The notes under the pieces are model-generated. The model did no database searches. It saw nothing but the letters and a program-made list of their open reading frames with translations, and had not been told where the DNA came from. From Zooshikella ganghwensis DSM 15267 (GTDB lineage Bacteria; Pseudomonadota; Gammaproteobacteria; Pseudomonadales; Zooshikellaceae), in contig NZ_AUAF01000038.1 of the NCBI RefSeq assembly GCF_000428585.1, positions 1 to 36,374 on the forward strand: a stretch of 36,374 nucleotides of DNA, read 5' to 3'. The position numbers were made by a program, and so were the translations under genes. Below are positions 8,708 to 17,051 of the stretch, piece by piece; position 1 is the first letter of the stretch, and the number at the start of each line of letters is the position of its first letter.

Positions 8708-9307
8708 TTATGTTGCTTTGACTGAGCCTTGGGGTGGGGCGGCAAAGTGTTCCACCGTGTAGTGGTAGGCTTTAAGTGTATCGGACCAATAATCAAAGGG
8801 CAGGCCTGCTTTCTCTTTTAAGTGCTGTAGAAAAGTTTGCCGGTCTGGGAGCTGTTGCCAAACTTGAGGCAAAAATGTTGCCCGGCGGCCATTGTCTTCG
8901 ATGGTTAGACCATCAATCATAGGCCTGAGCTGTCTAAGCAGGTCATCTTCAGAGATAAATTGCATGGGTTGTTGGAGGGATAGCACCGAAATTTCAATGG
9001 TCAACAGTGGCAGTTCCGCAGAGCTGATATTTACAAAACGGAAATCATGGAAAGCACTGGCATAGGCATTATGTGCAACTTCAATCACCAACGGGCGAGA
9101 GGGGGTTAATGAACCGATACAACCGCGCAGCTGGCGTTGTCGCAGTAAAGTCACAAATGCGCTACGTACAGCTTGAAGAGGTTCAGGATAGTGGGCTTCA
9201 TCAACCGGCATTTCATGGTGGTGCTGCAAGCCATACTCAATGCTCTGAAAAGCAAGATTGAGCAATAATTCTTGATGGTTGGGACTAATGGAGGACATAA
9301 GCACCAT
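8708..9307 (-). CDS. amrA: AmmeMemoRadiSam system protein A (AMMECR1 domain)
   Basis: The 199-residue protein carries the AMMECR1 hallmark LRGCIGSL (about residues 60-67), followed by the typical SAFHDFRF and LTIEISVLS segments, and ends with a WSDTLKAYHY region. Its biochemical role is unknown; the domain is nearly universal in archaea and eukaryotes and is found with a MEMO protein and a radical SAM enzyme. The gene overlaps the 3' end of the MEMO gene by 23 bases if the ATG at 9307 is used. The in-frame ATG at 9298, with AGGA about 10 bases upstream, is equally possible. Translational coupling with amrB is likely. Confidence 0.9.
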   Translation of the reverse strand: MVLMSSISPNHQELLLNLAFQSIEYGLQHHHEMPVDEAHYPEPLQAVRSAFVTLLRQRQLRGCIGSLTPSRPLVIEVAHNAYASAFHDFRFVNISSAELPLLTIEISVLSLQQPMQFISEDDLLRQLRPMIDGLTIEDNGRRATFLPQVWQQLPDRQTFLQHLKEKAGLPFDYWSDTLKAYHYTVEHFAAPPQGSVKAT

Positions 9308-10073
9308 ATCCTACAACTGCATCTGTTGAGCCTGCAGTATCTCCAGAGTTTCGCAAATCAACAGAAGTGGCAGTCAAGTGGTGTTGCTCTGCACATAACA
9401 GTGCGCCATTGAGGGGGAAACAGCCACAAGCCTGTTCACCATTAAGGTTATGGTCGAGCTTAAGAATTTTATGGGTAGTCTCAGAGTCGAGCTGCTTTGC
9501 AGTCATATAGTCGTGGTAATGACTTAAGTCAGAGCTGATCACAAATAGCGTTTCAGCCCCTCCCCAAAGCGTATTGATCACACTGGCAACCTGATCGGCA
9601 CTGGCTAAACCCACGACAATAGGAACCAATGTGAACTGGTTCAGTGTCAGTTGTAAAAAGGGTAACTGGACTTCAAGGGAATGCTCATAGCGATGAGCCT
9701 GGTCAGTGGTGATGACTCCTGCGCAGGTGGAAATTAACTCAACAGCTTTTTGGTCAATTGGAATAACACCTAGTGGGGTTCTGAAGGCATCGCTTGCAGA
9801 TAAGGCCAATCCTTGGAATGCAAAACGATGTGAAGGGCCTAGTAAAATAATGCGCTGATAGATATCGGCAAAAGGTTTTAACCGTTGATAAGCTGATGCA
9901 GCAATTGGCCCTGAGTATATATAACCAGCATGAGGGACAATAATCATTTTAGGTGGGGATGACTCAGTCTTACCTGCTGAGGCTTCAGCGAGCATTTCGT
10001 GAATACTACGCTGTAGCTGCTCTGCTTGCGCAGGGTAGAACATTCCCGCCACAGCAGGCTCTCGGATAGACAT
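9285..10073 (-). CDS. amrB: AmmeMemoRadiSam system protein B (MEMO1 family)
   Basis: The 262-residue MEMO-family protein is related to LigB-type dioxygenases. It starts REPAVAGMFYP and contains VPHAGYIYSGPIA (His48), LLGPSHRF (His82) and SSDLSHYHDY, which line the family pocket, and ends NSGDTAG..VVGYGAY. Human MEMO1 binds metal through two His and a Cys; by eye the Cys position is taken by Asp in the SGDT segment here, as is common in prokaryotic members. A strong ribosome-binding site (GAGGAGGG) precedes the ATG. It is the first gene of a minus-strand pair with amrA and is divergent from amrS across 178 bases. Confidence 0.92.
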   Translation of the reverse strand: MSIREPAVAGMFYPAQAEQLQRSIHEMLAEASAGKTESSPPKMIIVPHAGYIYSGPIAASAYQRLKPFADIYQRIILLGPSHRFAFQGLALSASDAFRTPLGVIPIDQKAVELISTCAGVITTDQAHRYEHSLEVQLPFLQLTLNQFTLVPIVVGLASADQVASVINTLWGGAETLFVISSDLSHYHDYMTAKQLDSETTHKILKLDHNLNGEQACGCFPLNGALLCAEQHHLTATSVDLRNSGDTAGSTDAVVGYGAYVLH

Positions 10074-10251
10074 GGCACCCTCCTCGGCTGGCGGTCAACT
10101 CGTTTGCTTCGATATCGATTGGGTTAGGCATAATACAAAATGATTGATGACGTAACCAAACCATATAGTGCTACGAGTATATACTTATAACTATAGACAG
10201 CATTATAGCCTCGCTAGTTTGCGTTTGGATTAAATCCAGGGGAGGTGGATG

Positions 10252-11352
10252 ATGGCTGAGTCACCCTCATCGGTAACTCAGAATACGGTTACTACCAAAT
10301 ATTGGCATGAACTGGAAGATGGACGTATTCAGTGTGATCTTTGCCCCCGACACTGTCACGTAAGAGAAGGGCAGCGAGGGTTATGTTTTGTTAGAGCTTG
10401 TGAAGACCACCAAATAAAGCTGGTCAGTTATGGCCGCTCTAGTGGTTTTTGTATTGACCCTATAGAGAAAAAACCACTCAATCACTTTTTACCTGGTACA
10501 CCCGTTTTATCATTTGGCACAGCAGGTTGTAATTTAGCCTGTAAGTTTTGCCAAAACTGGGATATGAGTAAATCTCGTGAGATGGATACGCTGGCAGACA
10601 GTGCATCACCTCACCAGCTTGCTCAGGCTGCGAAGCGTTTGGGTTGTCGTAGTATTGCTTATACCTACAATGATCCTGTCATCTTTATGGAGTATGCACT
10701 GGATGTAGCGGCTGCATGTAAGGAGGAAGGAATACACTCTGTTGCCGTTACAGCAGGGTATATTTGTCCTGAACCCCGTGTTCCTTTTTTTGCAGCCATG
10801 GATGCGGCAAATGTCGACTTAAAAGGCTTTACCGAGCGATTCTATAAAAAGATTTGTGGTGGGGCATTAGCCCCTGTACTGGAAACGCTTGAGTATCTTT
10901 ACCATGAAACAGACGTGTGGTTTGAAATTACCACACTATTAATTCCCGATGAAAATGATAGTGACGCAGAATTGCAAGAAATGACGCAATGGGTCGTTGA
11001 GCATTTAGGCCCTGAAGTACCTATGCACTTCACAGCTTTCCATCCTGACTGGAAAATGTTGGATAAACCTAGAACACCGGCTGCAACCCTTACTCGTGCC
11101 AGAAGCATTGCGATGCAAAATGGCGTACGTTATGCCTACACTGGGAATGTGCATGACTTACCAGGGAGCAGCACTTACTGTCATCAGTGTGGCGAGTGTT
11201 TAATAGAACGGGACTGGTATCAACTGGGTGAGTGGCGGCTTGATGCTGCAGGTCATTGTTTAGGCTGCGGTACTGCTCTTCCTGGCAGGTTTGAGGCGCA
11301 GCCTGGTTATTGGGGGGCTATGCGCCAACCCGTTCGCCTAAAAGCAAGCTAA
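10252..11352 (+). CDS. amrS: AmmeMemoRadiSam system radical SAM enzyme
   Basis: This radical S-adenosylmethionine protein resembles pyruvate-formate-lyase activating enzymes. The cluster-binding CxxxCxxC is CNLACKFC (Cys93, 97 and 100 from this start). An N-terminal Cys motif (CDLCPRHC...C) and a C-terminal zinc-ribbon-like pair (CHQCGEC ... CLGCG) are also present. The first ATG at 10249 lies too close to the AGGGGAGGT at 10238-10246, so the second ATG (10252, spacing 5) is preferred; this gives 366 residues. Known of the family: it occurs with AMMECR1 and MEMO proteins in a module whose reaction has not been established. Here it is divergent from amrB-amrA, so the three probably share a control region at 10074-10248. 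Confidence 0.92.
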   Translation: MAESPSSVTQNTVTTKYWHELEDGRIQCDLCPRHCHVREGQRGLCFVRACEDHQIKLVSYGRSSGFCIDPIEKKPLNHFLPGTPVLSFGTAGCNLACKFCQNWDMSKSREMDTLADSASPHQLAQAAKRLGCRSIAYTYNDPVIFMEYALDVAAACKEEGIHSVAVTAGYICPEPRVPFFAAMDAANVDLKGFTERFYKKICGGALAPVLETLEYLYHETDVWFEITTLLIPDENDSDAELQEMTQWVVEHLGPEVPMHFTAFHPDWKMLDKPRTPAATLTRARSIAMQNGVRYAYTGNVHDLPGSSTYCHQCGECLIERDWYQLGEWRLDAAGHCLGCGTALPGRFEAQPGYWGAMRQPVRLKAS

Positions 11353-11390
11353 GCCTGTAAATTTTCGTAAGAAGTGAATTATTACAGGCT
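11352..11390. terminator. Hairpin between convergent genes
   Basis: A perfect 9-bp inverted repeat, AGCCTGTAA (11352-11360) and TTACAGGCT (11382-11390), with a 21-base loop begins at the amrS stop codon. It has no T-run, so it is a weak terminator or an RNA 3'-end stabiliser. Confidence 0.4.
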
Positions 11391-11405
11391 AACTGCGAAT
11401 AACAA

Positions 11406-11858
11406 TTAAAGGTCATGCATTCGAAGCATTGATAATACAAAGCGTTTTTTACGCTGTTTTTCTTGGTCTAATAAATTTTCAAGGGCATCTCTTGCAGCTG
11501 ATGATTTACAGTGACTGGCTAATTGCTCGTAAAGGCTGATTAGTCGATCATCTAACTCAAGTGCAATACGCATCACTTGTTCTTCACTTAAGTCGGGTGA
11601 GGGGGGCTGCTCTAGTTTAAGGAGTAGCGGGTCGTCCTGAATATCCTGAAACCAGGCATTTAGTACACCATAGGGAGCATCTTTTTCGTATTGTAACAAC
11701 TCGTTGCTGATATGATTTTCATGCTCAGCCAGGTAGTCGAGAATCAACTTTACGCGCTGCTGTAAGACAGTATCACTCAGTTGAGTATAGTATTCACTCA
11801 TTTGCTGGTGTGCATTGATAAGATAATCGAGCACATCTTTTAATTGTTTAAACCGCAT
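11406..11858 (-). CDS. Small all-helical protein, possibly ferritin-like
   Basis: The frame is open further upstream to 12053, but that extension runs through the repetitive element at 11948-12121. The ATG at 11858 has GTGGAG 9 bases upstream and gives a 150-residue product starting MRFKQLKDVLDYL. The sequence is predicted to be almost entirely amphipathic helix. Glu/His-rich stretches (LAEHENHIS, then DQEKQRKKRF near the C-terminus) recall rubrerythrin/ferritin-like four-helix bundles, although a full di-iron ExxH pair set cannot be assigned by eye. No signal peptide or membrane segment is seen. It is convergent with amrS and divergent from the tricorn protease gene. The fold is inferred and the function is unknown. 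Confidence 0.65.
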   Translation of the reverse strand: MRFKQLKDVLDYLINAHQQMSEYYTQLSDTVLQQRVKLILDYLAEHENHISNELLQYEKDAPYGVLNAWFQDIQDDPLLLKLEQPPSPDLSEEQVMRIALELDDRLISLYEQLASHCKSSAARDALENLLDQEKQRKKRFVLSMLRMHDL

Positions 11859-11947
11859 AGTAATTAACTCCACATCAATCCCTGAGTCTATTTTAGCGTT
11901 GACGCTATTGGGTAATTTAATAGGTTTTCGTGAAGTTTTTCCCGTTA

Positions 11948-12121
11948 TATACCCTTCCCGAATCATTTTTAAGGTTTGTTGTCGGCGCTCTTGAACACTA
12001 AAGATAGTGTGAATGCAGTTTATGCAGGAGCATTTAACTGCCTCCCCAGTCACTTATTCATATAAGCTCATGGAGCTTCATCGCTTGATGGCCGTCCTTA
12101 AAAACCCTTCGCTTGGGTATA
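11948..12121 (-). repeat. MITE-like inverted-repeat element, long form (copy 1)
   Basis: This 174-bp element is bounded by TATACCC and GGGTATA, with imperfect terminal inverted repeats of about 25 bp. It is in minus orientation and shares its interior (GCAGTTAAATGC, AAACTGCATTC and AGAGCGC segments on the minus strand) with the copies at 30473 and 31323. It lies 89 bases upstream of the start of the helical protein gene and creates an artificial N-terminal extension of that frame. Confidence 0.8.
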
Positions 12122-12332
12122 GCTCAATTCATTGTCACATTGCATTGAGTCGTGAACATTCTTCAATGCCTCTTGTAACTATAGTGCAAAACATCGCGTG
12201 CTTGTTGCTGTCATAAGGGATTTTCGCTAGGGTGCTGACTCCTGAAAAAGAGCAGGATTGATCATCTAGCAGTTAAAACATGGCGTTACAGCAGAGAAAG
12301 TCTCGTCGTGTTTTTATTAAGAGGAGTCGTTG

Positions 12333-15300
12333 ATGAGGCTGTGGCACTGGCTGGCATTTATAAGTAGTGTGTCAGTAGGACCGTTGTGGGTAGGGCAGTT
12401 AAACGCTGCTATGGCTGAGGAGGCTACTAGCACTGCAGAGCAAAATGCAATTCAGCGTGAGTCAACACAACAGGATGCTTGGAAAAGTCCAACTAATTCA
12501 CAGTGGATTCGCTATGCACAGGTATCACCAGATGGAAAGACCATTGCTTTTAGTGCTTATGGAGATATTTATACCGTAGGGATTGAAGGTGGTGTCGCCC
12601 AGCCTCTGACGGTCACAAATAGTTATGAATTTCATCCTGTTTGGTCAGCTGACAGTCAAACGCTTGCCTTTGCATCTGATCGTGCAGGTAACTTTGATAT
12701 TTATGTGATGCCGGTAAAAGGTGGCTCTGCAAAACGACTTACTTTTCACAGTGCTGATGATATTCCTACTGATTTTATACAAAATGGTAAAGCCATTTTA
12801 TTTAATTCTGCCCGACTAGATCATCCTGACAGTGCGCAGTACCCCAGTACCCGTTTTCCAGAGCTTTATCAAATAAGTGCTGAGGGAGGGTTGCCTAAAC
12901 AATTACTGACGGTACCCGCACTCGAAGCACGGTTGGATAAAGCTGAAAAACGAATGTTGTATGTTGATAAAAAGAGTGTAGAAAATCCATGGCGTAAGCA
13001 TCAGCGCTCTGCTGCAACTCGAGATATATGGCTATTATCAGGAGATACTCAGCAGCAACTGACACAGTTTGACGGAAATGATATTTCGCCAATATGGAGT
13101 ATTGATCAGCAAAGCATGTTTTATCTGAGTGAAGGAAGTGGCTCATTTAATGTTTGGCGAAAGTCATTTGATGATTCAGCTCCCCAGCAAGTTACATTTC
13201 ATAAGACACATCCTGTCCGCTTTTTATCGCAGGATAATTCAGGCAACCTTGTTTACACATGGCATGGACAGCTTTTTCGCTTAGTAGAGGGAGAGCCGTC
13301 GCCTCAAGCGGTTGATGTTCAGTTTCGAAGTGATCGAGGGAACAGTTCATTTCAGCAGGGGATTGATCATGTGACTGAGTATGCACCATCGCCCAATGGC
13401 CGAGAAGTAGCCTATATTATGCGGGGCGATGTTTATGTTGCGGCACTGGATTACTCTACGATAAAGCGTATTACTGAAACACCTGAAGAAGAACAAGGAT
13501 TGAGCTTTTCGCCTGATGGCAAAAGCTTAGTTTATGCCAGTGAGCGCGAAGGAAGCTGGAATATTTACCAAGTTACAAAACAACGTAGCAATGAATCATT
13601 CTTTTTTAGTAGTACAGTTTTAAAAGAAAAAGCAATTTTAGCCACTAAAGATGATTTAATGCAGCCGGCTTTTTCGCCTGATGGAAAATATCTTGCGCTG
13701 TTGTGCAACCGTAATGAAGTAAAGCTCTATCATTTTGAAACCAAAAAATTACGGACGATATTGGCTCCGGATTTTGCTTATTCTTACGAAGATGGTGACA
13801 TGTGGTTTCAATGGTCTCCTGATAGTCAGTGGCTTGCATATCATTATGATGATGCACGCTGGATGAAAGAAGTGGGGCTCATTAAAGCAGATGGTAAACA
13901 ACCACCGATTAATTTAAGCCTCTCTGGTTATGCTGATAGTTACCCAACCTGGGCTATGCAGGGTAATGCCGTCATTTGGGAAACAGCAAAGTATGGTCGC
14001 CGTAACCATGGCAGCTGGGGAGCTGATATGGATATGATGGCGGTTTTCTTGAATCAGCAGACGTTAAATGAATTTGCCAAATCAGATGAAGACCGAGAGT
14101 TAGCCTTACAGGAGTCAGAAACTGAAGCAGAAAATGAAAATGCGGATGAGCAATCAAAAGAAAAAAATAATGAGGACGAGCAGCAATTAAAAAAAATTCA
14201 TGTTGAAAGAGATGGGTTGGATACCCGAATTCGACGTTTGACATTGCACTCATCTGAATTGGCAGGAGGCTATTTGACCAATGACGGGGGAAAACTGTTT
14301 TACTTGAGTCGTTTTGAAGATGGCTTTGATTTATGGGTGCATGAATTTGAAAATGACAGTACCTATAAATTTATTGACCTTAATGCACATGATGTTGCAT
14401 TTACAGTATTAGCCGATGAAACAGTGGCGATAGGATTATTAGATGGTCGATTATTTCAAATCGATTTAATCAACGGACAACTGACTCCAATAGAAACGTT
14501 TGTTGATATTAAAACTCAGCCACAAGCAGAATATCAGTATTTGTTTGAGCATATCTGGCGGTTAATGAAAACCAAATTTTACCGTAAAGATATGCATGGT
14601 GTGGACTGGGATTTTTATTACCAAGCTTATCAGTCAAAGTTGACAAGTATCCATAATGGACAAGATTTTAGTGAGCTTGTCAGTGAAATGTTAGGAGAGC
14701 TGAATGCTTCTCATACCGGCAGTAGTTATCGAAGCCCGCAGCAAGGTGAACAAACAGGTTCGCTGGGCGTGTATTGGGAATGGGATGAGTCAGCGCAAGG
14801 TTTACGCATAAAAGATGTTTTACCTAATAATCCCTTTGTCTTAGCAGATAAGCCCATTCAGGTCGATGATTTGATCATTGCTATCAATGGTCAAATGTTA
14901 ACAGCAAGCCAAAACCCTTATCAGCTGCTGAACCAGCAAGTGGGAAAACGGGTTTTAATAGAGTGGCGGCCTGCAGCAAATGATAAAAAATACAATCGCA
15001 GGTCGAAACCATCACCTAAGACCCAACAGCATGTGGTTAGACCGATGTCCCTTGCGGATGAAGTGTATTTAGCTTATCAGCGTTGGGTAACGCGGCAGCG
15101 TGAGATGGTGGAAAAGCATTCAGCTGGGCAAATAGGATATATCCATATCTTGCGTATGAATGATGCTAGTTTTCGTGAAACCTATGCGGAGATACTAGGA
15201 CGTCAGCAATCACGAAAAGCGATGGTGATTGATACTCGTTATAATTTAGGAGGCTGGCTACATGATGATCTTGCGATGCTATTTTCTGGGCAGCGTTACT

Positions 15301-15713
15301 TGGAGTTTGTGCCACGTGGCAGAGTGGTAGGCTCAGATGCTCATCGTCGTTGGCAAAAGCCGTCAATTGTGGTCATGAATGAAGCAAATTACTCCGACGC
15401 ACATATCTTTCCTTATGTATATAAAGAGCTAGGTCTAGGCAAACTGGTTGGGAGACCTGTACCAGGAACAGGAACGGCTGTGTGGTGGAAAACGCTTTAT
15501 ACCGAAGACATTACGTTTGGTATACCTCAGGTTGGTGTGAGAGGTATAGATGGACAGCTATTGGAAAATCAGGAGTTACGTCCAGATTACCCAGTGGCAA
15601 ATACCCCTGATCAACTTGTTAAAGGGATTGATCAGCAGCTGTTAAAAGCGGTGGATGTTTTACTAGAGGGTACCTCAAAGAGTAGAGGTGATTTTAAAGC
15701 TACTAAGCAGTAG
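12333..15713 (+). CDS. Tricorn-type periplasmic protease (S41 family)
   Basis: The 1126-residue tricorn homologue breaks peptides and is probably exported: the N-terminus has a positive residue, a hydrophobic core and an Ala-rich cleavage region near LNAAMAEE. The ATG at 12333 has GAGGAG 6 bases upstream. Residues 50-560 hold PD40/WD40-like beta-propeller repeats with the recurrent SPDGK..A pattern. A charged Glu/Asn/Lys linker (about 590-625) is followed by a second propeller. Then come the C1 helical bundle with NASHTGSS (Ser793-His794), a PDZ domain (VDDLIIAINGQ) and the S41 core. Ser1021 in NYSDAHIFPY is the likely nucleophile and a Glu in LENQELRPD (1078 or 1081) the distal member of the Ser-His-Ser-Glu tetrad. 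All catalytic positions seem present. It is monocistronic. Confidence 0.92.
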   Translation: MRLWHWLAFISSVSVGPLWVGQLNAAMAEEATSTAEQNAIQRESTQQDAWKSPTNSQWIRYAQVSPDGKTIAFSAYGDIYTVGIEGGVAQPLTVTNSYEFHPVWSADSQTLAFASDRAGNFDIYVMPVKGGSAKRLTFHSADDIPTDFIQNGKAILFNSARLDHPDSAQYPSTRFPELYQISAEGGLPKQLLTVPALEARLDKAEKRMLYVDKKSVENPWRKHQRSAATRDIWLLSGDTQQQLTQFDGNDISPIWSIDQQSMFYLSEGSGSFNVWRKSFDDSAPQQVTFHKTHPVRFLSQDNSGNLVYTWHGQLFRLVEGEPSPQAVDVQFRSDRGNSSFQQGIDHVTEYAPSPNGREVAYIMRGDVYVAALDYSTIKRITETPEEEQGLSFSPDGKSLVYASEREGSWNIYQVTKQRSNESFFFSSTVLKEKAILATKDDLMQPAFSPDGKYLALLCNRNEVKLYHFETKKLRTILAPDFAYSYEDGDMWFQWSPDSQWLAYHYDDARWMKEVGLIKADGKQPPINLSLSGYADSYPTWAMQGNAVIWETAKYGRRNHGSWGADMDMMAVFLNQQTLNEFAKSDEDRELALQESETEAENENADEQSKEKNNEDEQQLKKIHVERDGLDTRIRRLTLHSSELAGGYLTNDGGKLFYLSRFEDGFDLWVHEFENDSTYKFIDLNAHDVAFTVLADETVAIGLLDGRLFQIDLINGQLTPIETFVDIKTQPQAEYQYLFEHIWRLMKTKFYRKDMHGVDWDFYYQAYQSKLTSIHNGQDFSELVSEMLGELNASHTGSSYRSPQQGEQTGSLGVYWEWDESAQGLRIKDVLPNNPFVLADKPIQVDDLIIAINGQMLTASQNPYQLLNQQVGKRVLIEWRPAANDKKYNRRSKPSPKTQQHVVRPMSLADEVYLAYQRWVTRQREMVEKHSAGQIGYIHILRMNDASFRETYAEILGRQQSRKAMVIDTRYNLGGWLHDDLAMLFSGQRYLEFVPRGRVVGSDAHRRWQKPSIVVMNEANYSDAHIFPYVYKELGLGKLVGRPVPGTGTAVWWKTLYTEDITFGIPQVGVRGIDGQLLENQELRPDYPVANTPDQLVKGIDQQLLKAVDVLLEGTSKSRGDFKATKQ

Positions 15714-15779
15714 CGGTATTTGTAGATATTATAAACAGGGAATGGTTCTTTAATTATTTGTTAATTGATTCGTTATATT

Positions 15780-15810
15780 TTGTGAAGAGAGTAGTATGCT
15801 CTCTTCACAA
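15780..15810. terminator. Perfect 12-bp hairpin after the tricorn gene
   Basis: The stem TTGTGAAGAGAG / CTCTCTTCACAA has a 7-base loop. It starts 67 bases after the stop codon and is followed by C-rich rather than T-rich sequence, so it may be an RNA-stabilising hairpin rather than an intrinsic terminator. Confidence 0.5.
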
Positions 15811-15837
15811 CCCCTCCAAAATAGTTATTTCCATGTC

Positions 15838-15963
15838 TATACCCTTCACGAATGATTTCTAGGTTTTGTTATTTTCACTCCTCACCCCAATCACCTATTA
15901 ATATAGGCTCATGGGGCTTCGTTACTCGATGGCCGCACCTAAAAACCATTCGTATTGGGTATA
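15838..15963 (-). repeat. MITE-like element, short form (copy 2)
   Basis: This 126-bp element has TATACCC/GGGTATA ends and is nearly identical along its length to the copy at 35560-35686. It lacks the interior segment of the long form. No open frame of interest crosses it. Confidence 0.85.
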
Positions 15964-16202
15964 TCTGACCCATTTTGGTTGCTTTTGTAATGGCTTGCTT
16001 CAAAAAAAAATAGAGAATTGCTTCTATAAAATAAGCGTTTTTGATTTCAGTTCTCAATGATTAATTAGGACACTTCAAACAAATTAAAAGACACTATACC
16101 GCTACTGAAATAAATTGCTTATTATTTACCCATACATAACTGGTACTAAATAAAAATTAAATCCAGTTATCTTTTTTTATTTTAATTACAGCAAATCTTA
16201 TA

Positions 16203-16237
16203 TATACCAAATCAAGGGTATACCCAAAGAAGAGGAT
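16203..16237. repeat. Fused ends of the TATACCC/GGGTATA element
   Basis: TATACC...AAGGGTATACCCAAAG...GAGGAT: two inward ends and one further end share a central GGGTATACCC palindrome. It is the only structured part of the otherwise featureless AT-rich spacer 15964-16320. Confidence 0.45.
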
Positions 16238-16320
16238 AAACAGACTCTTCAATTGTTGTTTTGCTGTATACATAGAGTCGTTCATAGTTGGATCGTAGGA
16301 AATTGAAGCAGGTATTAAGC

Positions 16321-16629
16321 ATGGATATTCGCGGAATTACATCACAGTCAGTCTCTGTTCCATCTGAAGTCCTTTCTGTTTTGGGTGAATGGTGTGAGAG
16401 TGTACAGCAGCAACGTAAGCAGATTTTGGTATGTGATATACCTCAAGCAAAAGTTTTCATGATGCAAGAGACATATGCGCTTTTATCTAGAGTATTAGTG
16501 GATAAGGAAGTAGCATCTAGGGATGTTGAATCATTAAAATACATTGCGCTTGACCATTGTAAAGGTAATCCGGAACAAGCGGATGCCAAAACCCGTCAGG
16601 TTATGCACTGGTTAAATAGCCGCCACTAA
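16321..16629 (+). CDS. Hypothetical protein, 102 aa
   Basis: I do not recognise this protein. The ATG at 16321 follows an in-frame-independent AAGCAGGT about 8 bases upstream; the longer frame to 16288 would need TTG. The product is soluble and mixed helical: a Ser/Val-rich N-terminus, a middle with WCESVQQQRKQILVCDIPQAK, and a C-terminal HCKGNPEQADAKTRQVMHWL. No signal peptide or membrane segment is visible. The next gene begins 12 bases after its stop, so the two are probably co-transcribed. Confidence 0.6.
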   Translation: MDIRGITSQSVSVPSEVLSVLGEWCESVQQQRKQILVCDIPQAKVFMMQETYALLSRVLVDKEVASRDVESLKYIALDHCKGNPEQADAKTRQVMHWLNSRH

Positions 16630-16641
16630 AAAAGTAGCGGC

Positions 16642-17010
16642 ATGTCACTTGCTGTATCTGTGATACTTTTTTTAGCACCATTATTGTGTTGTTTTGCTGT
16701 GCTAGGATTAATTGATCACAGTCTTATCTTGGAACTGCTTGCGAATAAAATTCAAATCACCATTGCTACTTGTCTAGCTTTGGTGATAATGATGATTTTA
16801 TTCTCAAAAGCGCCATTTGCTTACTCAGCCTATGCCTATCGAGGAATCTATACAGGGATTCCCGGTCTAGGATTGATGTTTATGGTACTACCTGGTATGG
16901 GCAATTATATAGCGCCAAGAGAGCGTGCCATCCCTGCTGGATGCTGGTCATTACTTGGCCTCCTTATGATGTGTGCTCCGTTAGTGTTGCTTTTTTCAAC
17001 AAGTCGTTAA
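16642..17010 (+). CDS. Small integral membrane protein, 122 aa
   Basis: The protein has three to four hydrophobic segments: about 4-30, 38-55, 70-85 (Gly/Pro/Met-rich) and 100-118. A short basic/acidic loop APRERAIP lies before the last. No family is recognised. It is 12 bases downstream of the 102-residue gene and ends just before the convergent hypX homologue. Confidence 0.6.
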   Translation: MSLAVSVILFLAPLLCCFAVLGLIDHSLILELLANKIQITIATCLALVIMMILFSKAPFAYSAYAYRGIYTGIPGLGLMFMVLPGMGNYIAPRERAIPAGCWSLLGLLMMCAPLVLLFSTSR

Positions 17011-17051
17011 AGATAGATTAGTCATCATTTACTCAATAATTGATACATTAC

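Noticed and set aside
11858-12053. N-terminal extension of the helical protein through the repeat element
   Set aside because: The same leader appears in front of DUF805 because both contain the element; short-form copies break the frame and a better start with Shine-Dalgarno exists at 11858.
15875-16057. 60-codon minus-strand frame in the 15838 element
   Set aside because: Lies across the repeat and AT-rich spacer; no start signal and not kept in the near-identical copy at 35560.
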